From Prado023 sp963714995 (lineage in GTDB: Bacteria > Actinomycetota > Actinomycetes > S36-B12 > CAIYMF01), in contig CAVQQP010000017.1 of assembly GCA_963714995.1 (NCBI GenBank), positions 124,001 to 188,000 of the forward strand: a stretch of DNA of 64,000 bases, given 5' to 3'. The notes beneath the pieces are model-generated. The model did not search any database, was not told where the DNA came from, and worked only from the letters and a program-made list of their open reading frames with translations. Position numbers and translations under genes: made by a program. This document shows positions 56,609-64,000 of this stretch, piece after piece. Position 1 is the first letter of the stretch; every line of letters begins with the position of its first letter.

Positions 56609-57151
56609 TCAGGCCAGGAAGATCTCCCCACCCGCGACCTCGATCGCCACGGGCTTCAGGCCTGTTGGCGCCGGGCCCTCGAGCCGGTCGCCGGTGCTGC
56701 CGTCGAAGGTGCTCCCGTGGCACGTGCACAGGATCGTGTTCTCGTTGACCTCGGCGACCGGGCAGCCCGCGTGCGGGCAGCGGCCGTCGAAGGCGAGGAA
56801 CTCCGTGTCGGTCGGATGGGTGATGACCACCGGACCGCTCGCGGTCACGACGATGGCGCCACCCCCCACGGGGAAGTCGTCGGTCCCGGCCAGCGGCTCG
56901 CCCGTCGGGGCGCTCCCCGTCGCGGACTCCTCCGGCTGGGACGAGCTCGCCGACTCCGAGGGGGCCTGCGTCGTCGGCCCCTCCGGCGTCGTGGCCTCCG
57001 CGCTGGTCTCGTTGGAGGAGGCACACGCCCCGAGCGCCATCACGGCCACAGCTGCGGCGGATCCGGCCAGGACCCCGCGCCGGCTCACCGCTCCCCGATC
57101 ATTCGCGGAGCGCTGGCAGGCGCAGTCTCCTGTGCAGGTGCTCTCGTCCAT
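56609..57151 (-). CDS. Tat-exported Rieske [2Fe-2S] lipoprotein
   Basis: 180 aa. A twin-arginine signal SRRGVLAGSAAAVAVMALGAC with lipobox (LGAC) indicates export and lipid anchoring. A Ser/Thr/Glu-rich linker follows, then a Rieske domain with ligands CPHAGC and CTCHGSTFDG. An odd Cys-rich segment MDESTCTGDCAC precedes the Tat motif. A periplasm-side electron-transfer role is likely, with unknown partner. It lies 1 bp from the uvrC start, so it may be cotranscribed. Confidence 0.88.
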   Translation of the reverse strand: MDESTCTGDCACQRSANDRGAVSRRGVLAGSAAAVAVMALGACASSNETSAEATTPEGPTTQAPSESASSSQPEESATGSAPTGEPLAGTDDFPVGGGAIVVTASGPVVITHPTDTEFLAFDGRCPHAGCPVAEVNENTILCTCHGSTFDGSTGDRLEGPAPTGLKPVAIEVAGGEIFLA

Positions 57152-57181
57152 GTCCGGACCTCCTCGTCGGTTGGTGGCAGC

Positions 57182-60055
<2,874 letters not shown>

Positions 60056-60113
60056 GCACCGATCCTAGGACAGCCCTCCGACACCGGCTCCCGCCGTGGT
60101 CGTGGGGTACCGG

Positions 60114-61157
60114 CTACTCCCGGTGCTCGCGCTCCGGCGGGAGGTGCCTGAGGGCCTCGCCGACGACGTCGTCCGCCTCGTGCTCGAGGCGCATCTCCGG
60201 GCTCGACTCGACCAGGGAGGGGTCCCGGCGGACGGCGACGACGCTGGCGATCGCGGTCACGATCAGGACGCCGACGATCACCACCAGGGAGAGCGCCGTG
60301 GAGATCTCCGGGACGTCCAGGTCGGTCGTCTCGTGCAGCGCGTGCAGGAGCAGCTTCACGGCGATGAACCCGAGGATGATCGCCAGGCCCTTGGAGAGGT
60401 AGATGAGCCGGTCGAGGAGCCCGTGGAGCATGAAGTACAGCTGGCGCAGGCCCATCAGGGCGAAGGCGTTGGCCGTGAAGACCAGGTAGGCCTCCTCGGT
60501 GAGCCCGAACACGGCCGGGATCGAATCCAGGGCGAACAGGAGGTCCGTGGTGCCGATGGCCAGCATCACCAGCAGCATCGGAGTGACCAGGCGCTGACCG
60601 TCGATGCGGACGGTCAGCTTGGTCCCGTGGTACTCGCGGGTGGTCGGGACGCGCCGCTCGACGAACCTGATGAGCGCGTTGCCCTCGGGATCGGCCTCCT
60701 CGCCACCGCTGCGCCACACGGAGATGGCCGTCCACAGCAGGAAGGCCCCGAAGACGAAGAACGTCGCCGCGAACCGCTCGATCGCCGCCGCGCCGAGGAC
60801 GATCAGGATCCCGCGCAGGACCAGGGCGATCCCGATGCCGATCGTGAGCACCCGGTGCCGATGCTGCTCGGGGACGGCGAACGAGGACAGGATGATCATG
60901 AAGACGAACAGGTTGTCCACGCTCAGCGAGTACTCGGTGATGTACCCGGCGAGGAACTCCCCGCCGTACTGCGTGCCGAATGTGACGGTCACGAAGCCGG
61001 CGAACAGCAGGGCGAGGACCACGTAGAAGATCACCCAGCGGGTGGCCTCCTGGGGGGTGAAGGCGTGCGGACGCCGGTCGACGATGATCAGGTCGACGAT
61101 GATGATCCCCAGCAGTCCGAGGATCGTGGCTGCCCAGAGGCCCGCCGAAACGTCCAC
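60114..61157 (-). CDS. TerC/Alx family integral membrane protein
   Basis: 347 aa membrane protein of the TerC/Alx family, linked to manganese export and to metal loading of exported proteins. About nine helices. The conserved EYSLSVDNLFVFMIIL and TTDLLFALDSIPAVFG carry the acidic residues of the transport site. GTG 61157 follows GGAGG. A soluble acidic tail closes the protein. It sits between uvrA and uvrB without obvious functional link. Confidence 0.93.
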   Translation of the reverse strand: MDVSAGLWAATILGLLGIIIVDLIIVDRRPHAFTPQEATRWVIFYVVLALLFAGFVTVTFGTQYGGEFLAGYITEYSLSVDNLFVFMIILSSFAVPEQHRHRVLTIGIGIALVLRGILIVLGAAAIERFAATFFVFGAFLLWTAISVWRSGGEEADPEGNALIRFVERRVPTTREYHGTKLTVRIDGQRLVTPMLLVMLAIGTTDLLFALDSIPAVFGLTEEAYLVFTANAFALMGLRQLYFMLHGLLDRLIYLSKGLAIILGFIAVKLLLHALHETTDLDVPEISTALSLVVIVGVLIVTAIASVVAVRRDPSLVESSPEMRLEHEADDVVGEALRHLPPEREHRE

Positions 61158-61258
61158 CCATCCTCCTGCTGACCGTCCGTCAGGCCCGGTGCCGGGCCGC
61201 AGGCTCCCCATTCTGGCACGACTGCGCACCCCCGCCGATCGACCTGACGCGGCGCACC

Positions 61259-63391
61259 TCAGTTGGCGGCGATCATCCCCCGCAGCTCCCGCTTGAGCTC
61301 GGAGACCTCGTCGCGGTAGCGCGCCGCCACCTCGAACTGAAGGTTGGCGGCGGCGGCGTGCATCTGCTCGGTGAGCTCCTGGATGAGGTTGGCCAGCTCC
61401 GTGGCCGGGAGGTCGGCGCGGGCGGCGGTGCCCGTGGCCACGGAGGCGTCGGCGGCGGCAGCTCCCGAGCCCTGTCGTCGGGCACCCCCCCGCCCGCGGG
61501 ACTGCGAGCGACCCGAGCCCATCGTGGTGGCCAGCACCTCCTCGGTGTCGGCGTCCTCGGCGGCCAGCAGGTCGGTGATGTCGGCGATCTTCTTGCGCAA
61601 CGGCTGGGGGTCGACCCCGCGCTCGAGGTTGTAGGCGATCTGCTTCGCACGGCGCCGGTTCGTCTCGTCGATGGCCGTCTGCATCTGGGACGTGATCGTG
61701 TCGCCGTACATGTGCACCTGCCCCGACACGTTGCGGGCCGCCCGGCCGATCGTCTGGATCAGGCTGCGCTCGGAGCGCAGGAACCCGGCCTTGTCGGCGT
61801 CGAGGATGCTCACCAGGGACACCTCCGGGAGGTCGAGGCCCTCGCGCAGCAGGTTGATCCCGACCAGGACGTCGAAGATGCCCATCCGCAGCTCGCGCAG
61901 CAGCTCGACCCGGCGCAGGGTGTCGACCTCGGAGTGCAGGTAGCGCACGCGGATGCCACGCTCCAGCAGGTAGTCGGTGAGGTCCTCGGACATCCGCTTG
62001 GTCAGGGTCGTGACCAGGACCCGCTCGCCGCGCTCGGTGCGCAGGCCGATCTCGTGCATGAGGTCGTCGATCTGGCCCTTCGTCGGCTTGAGGATGATCT
62101 CCGGGTCGATCAGGCCGGTCGGGCGGATCACCTGCTCCACGACGTCGCCGTCCACCTTGGCCAGCTCGTAGGGCCCGGGTGTCGCGGACAGGTACACCGT
62201 CTGGCCGATCCGCTCGAGGAACTCCTCCCAGCGCAGCGGTCGGTTGTCGGCGGCACTGGGCAGGCGGAAGCCGTGGTCGACGAGCGTGCGCTTGCGCGAC
62301 ATGTCGCCCTCGTACATCCCGCCGATCTGCGGGACGGTCACGTGCGACTCGTCGATGACCAGCAGGAAGTCGTCCGGGAAGTAGTCGATCAGGCAGTTCG
62401 GCGCGGAACCTGGCTCGCGGCCGTCGATGTGCCGGGAGTAGTTCTCGATCCCCGAGCAGAAGCCGACCTGGCGCATCATCTCGATGTCGTAGGAGGTGCG
62501 CATCTGCAGCCGCTGCGCCTCGAGCAGCTTGCCCTGCTCGTTGAGCTCGGCCAGCCGCTCGGCGAGCTCGGCCTCGATCCCGCCCAGCGCCCGCTCCATC
62601 CGCTCCGGGCCGGCGACATAGTGCGTGGCGGGGAAGACGTAGACCTCCTGGTCGTCGGTGAGGATCTCACCGGTGACCGGGTGCAGCGTCATCAGCCGCT
62701 CGATCTCGTCGCCGAACATGTCGATGCGCACCGGGTGCTGCTCGTAGACCGGGAACACCTCGATCGTGTCCCCGCGCACGCGGAAGGTGCCGCGCTCGAA
62801 CGCGAGGTCGTTGCGGGCGTACTGGTTCTCCACGAACTGGCGCAGCAGGGAGTCGCGATCGACCTCCTCGCCGACCCGCAGCCGCACCATCCGGTCGACG
62901 TACTCCTGCGGCGTGCCCAGGCCGTAGATCGCCGAGACCGTGGCCACGACGATGACGTCCCGGCGGGTGAGCAGCGAGTTGGTCGCCGAGTGCCGCAGCC
63001 GCTCGACCTCCTCGTTGATCGACGAGTCCTTCTCGATGTAGGTGTCCGTCTGCGGGATGTAGGCCTCGGGCTGGTAGTAGTCGTAGTAGGAGACGAAGTA
63101 CTCCACCGCGTTGTCGGGCAGCAGCTCGCGGAACTCGTTGGCCAGCTGAGCGGCAAGGGTCTTGTTCGGGGCCATCACCAGGGTGGGCCGCTGGAGCTTC
63201 TCGACCAGCCAGGCCGTGGTCGCGGACTTGCCGGTGCCGGTGGCGCCCATGAGCACGACGTCCTTGGCGCCGGCCTCGATCCGCCGGGTGATCTCGGCGA
63301 TGGCCGCCGGTTGGTCGCCGGCGGGCTGGTACTCGCTGATGACGCGGAACGGGGCCACTCGTCGTTGCAGGTCGGTGACGGGTCGGGTCAT
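61259..63391 (-). CDS. uvrB: Excinuclease ABC subunit B
   Basis: 710 aa helicase-like repair protein. Walker A is LMGATGTGKSATTAWL, the beta-hairpin is YYDYYQPEAYIP, the DEAD-type motif reads LVIDESHVTVPQ, and motif VI is QTIGRAARN. A C-terminal UVR domain (LTEQMHAAAANLQFEVAARYRDE, given in parts) contacts UvrC. It has an actinobacteria-typical acidic/basic linker of about 60 residues before UVR. ATG 63391 follows a TACCGT -10 element by 7 bases, and there is no ribosome-binding site. Confidence 0.98.
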   Translation of the reverse strand: MTRPVTDLQRRVAPFRVISEYQPAGDQPAAIAEITRRIEAGAKDVVLMGATGTGKSATTAWLVEKLQRPTLVMAPNKTLAAQLANEFRELLPDNAVEYFVSYYDYYQPEAYIPQTDTYIEKDSSINEEVERLRHSATNSLLTRRDVIVVATVSAIYGLGTPQEYVDRMVRLRVGEEVDRDSLLRQFVENQYARNDLAFERGTFRVRGDTIEVFPVYEQHPVRIDMFGDEIERLMTLHPVTGEILTDDQEVYVFPATHYVAGPERMERALGGIEAELAERLAELNEQGKLLEAQRLQMRTSYDIEMMRQVGFCSGIENYSRHIDGREPGSAPNCLIDYFPDDFLLVIDESHVTVPQIGGMYEGDMSRKRTLVDHGFRLPSAADNRPLRWEEFLERIGQTVYLSATPGPYELAKVDGDVVEQVIRPTGLIDPEIILKPTKGQIDDLMHEIGLRTERGERVLVTTLTKRMSEDLTDYLLERGIRVRYLHSEVDTLRRVELLRELRMGIFDVLVGINLLREGLDLPEVSLVSILDADKAGFLRSERSLIQTIGRAARNVSGQVHMYGDTITSQMQTAIDETNRRRAKQIAYNLERGVDPQPLRKKIADITDLLAAEDADTEEVLATTMGSGRSQSRGRGGARRQGSGAAAADASVATGTAARADLPATELANLIQELTEQMHAAAANLQFEVAARYRDEVSELKRELRGMIAAN

Positions 63392-63398
63392 GCAGGAC

Positions 63399-63404
63399 AC
63401 GGTA
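63399..63404 (-). promoter_or_regulatory. -10 element, leaderless uvrB transcript
   Basis: TACCGT on the minus strand, 7 bases before the ATG at 63391. Confidence 0.55.
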
Positions 63405-63450
63405 TGCCGTGCCTCTGACATCGGCTCCCCCGGCGCCGGGCTCGGCCGGG

Positions 63451-63456
63451 TAGCCT
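63451..63456 (+). promoter_or_regulatory. -10 element, leaderless PAP2 phosphatase transcript
   Basis: TAGCCT, 7 bases before the GTG at 63464. It is divergent from the uvrB promoter. Confidence 0.5.
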
Positions 63457-63463
63457 GCGGCAG

Positions 63464-64000
63464 GTGTCCGACCGCGCCCCGACCATCCCCGCCCGAGCCC
63501 GCCGTCACCCCGGCGGAGGCGGCGCGCCCCCGGGCGGTCGCCGGCCTGGTCGTGGCCCTGACCGTCGCTGCCCTGCTCACCGCGACCGTGGCCACCGGGT
63601 CCGGCGCCCTGTCGGGTTTCGACACGGCGCTCACCGACGTCACCCGCAGCTGGGCGGACCCCCTCGGCTGGCCGGTCAGCGCCGCCCACGTCCTCGGCCT
63701 GGTCACCGCCCCCAAGTGGTCCGCGCTCGCGGCCGCCGTCGTCGTCGTCATCCTGTTCGTCGCCCGGCACCGCGCGGCGGCAGCGTTCCTGGCCCTGTCG
63801 GGGATCGCCGGGGTCGCGGTGAGCGAGACGGTCAAGATGGCGATGGGCAGGTCCCGGCCACCCGGGGCCGAGGAGTTCGAGGCGGATCTCGAGAAGTCGT
63901 TCCCGTCGGGACACGCCATGGTCGGCATCTACCTCTACCTCGCCACGGGGCTCGTGCTGATCCACCTGGGCCGGGCGCAGGGACGGCGGTGGATGCAGGT
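63464..64000 (+). CDS. PAP2-family membrane phosphatase (3' end beyond window, one frameshift)
   Basis: Partial gene, about 178 codons visible. Reading on in the frame that starts near 63495 gives a membrane protein: AVAGLVVALTVAALLTATVA, then WSALAAAVVVVILFVA, with the phosphatase motifs KMAMGRSRPP (KX6RP) and SFPSGHAMVG (PSGH). This identifies a type 2 phosphatidic acid phosphatase/undecaprenyl-pyrophosphatase relative. The frame has no start codon of its own. GTG 63464, placed by the -10 element, joins it if one C in the cluster at 63492-63494 is removed (VSDRAPTIPAEPAVTPAEAA). The catalytic C-terminal histidine lies outside the window. Confidence 0.78.
   Translation, partial: MSDRAPTIPARARRHPGGGGAPPGGRRPGRGPDRRCPAHRDRGHRVRRPVGFRHGAHRRHPQLGGPPRLAGQRRPRPRPGHRPQVVRARGRRRRRHPVRRPAPRGGSVPGPVGDRRGRGERDGQDGDGQVPATRGRGVRGGSREVVPVGTRHGRHLPLPRHGARADPPGPGAGTAVDAG

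Noticed and set aside
61358..63418. A 686-codon open frame opposite uvrB
   Set aside because: Shadow of uvrB; composition is dominated by Val, Gly, Leu and His as expected from antisense reading.

Overview
The window is about 64 kb of very GC-rich DNA (roughly 70% by eye) with densely packed genes that often overlap by one to four bases. The marker genes (RbpA, WhiA, SepH, DUF4193, DUF3710, DUF3159, DUF5998, the SufR-sufBDCSUT order, and a coproporphyrin-type ferrochelatase with a C-terminal cysteine cluster) point to an actinomycete (Actinomycetota). I cannot place it to genus. No rRNA, tRNA, CRISPR array, insertion sequence, prophage or conjugative gene is visible. This is core chromosome rather than an accessory island.

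Layout. 1-13 kb: partial aconitase; RNA methyltransferase; APC permease; two TrkA-type proteins; DUF3159; OB-fold protein; DUF3710; dUTPase; thioesterase; DUF3093; DUF4235; DUF4193; gamma-carbonic anhydrase-like protein; inositol-monophosphatase-like protein; ferrochelatase. Much of this order matches the ceoB-ceoC-dut-suhB block of mycobacteria. 13-23.5 kb: SepH, an alkaline-phosphatase-superfamily enzyme, DUF5998, a GNAT/acyl-CoA-synthetase fusion, a ParC-like topoisomerase subunit, a sucrase/ferredoxin-like protein and an atypical SDR. 23.4-32 kb: ArfB, an ABC exporter, enoyl-CoA hydratase, a small HTH protein, an ABC-F protein, a zinc peptidase, a glycosyltransferase, a small GNAT-like protein and a MerR regulator. 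32-38.7 kb: complete SUF iron-sulfur operon with its regulator. 38.7-45.7 kb: ABC-2 exporter, CtaA, a Pro/Thr/Glu-rich membrane protein, a two-component system and CtaB. 45.8-64 kb: tkt, ppk2, rbpA, secG-tpiA-pgk, whiA-yvcK-rapZ-uvrC, a Rieske lipoprotein, uvrA, terC, uvrB and the start of a PAP2 phosphatase.

Functional links. CpfC, CtaB and CtaA connect haem synthesis to haem O and haem A for cytochrome oxidase. The SUF operon supplies clusters for aconitase, the Rieske proteins, the RNA methyltransferase and CpfC. UvrA, UvrB and UvrC together make the full nucleotide-excision repair set. SepH and WhiA link to cell division.

The strongest overall signals are technical and architectural, not a new system. 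First, at least 17 single-base shifts interrupt conserved genes. All but the pair in SepH read clearly as +1 insertions, and the SepH pair is also compatible with a single -1. This is most simply explained as uncorrected sequencing error. Coordinates below span each repaired gene. Second, about 17 genes have a TAnnnT-like -10 element 6-8 bases before the start codon and no Shine-Dalgarno sequence, the layout of leaderless transcripts. Two expected neighbours are absent: gap between whiA and pgk, and tal-zwf-opcA-pgl after tkt. I found no convincing undescribed multi-gene system. The best candidates for a second look are a helically phased 11-bp repeat array upstream of DUF4193, a palindrome upstream of aconitase, and a repeat-rich membrane protein beside a two-component system.
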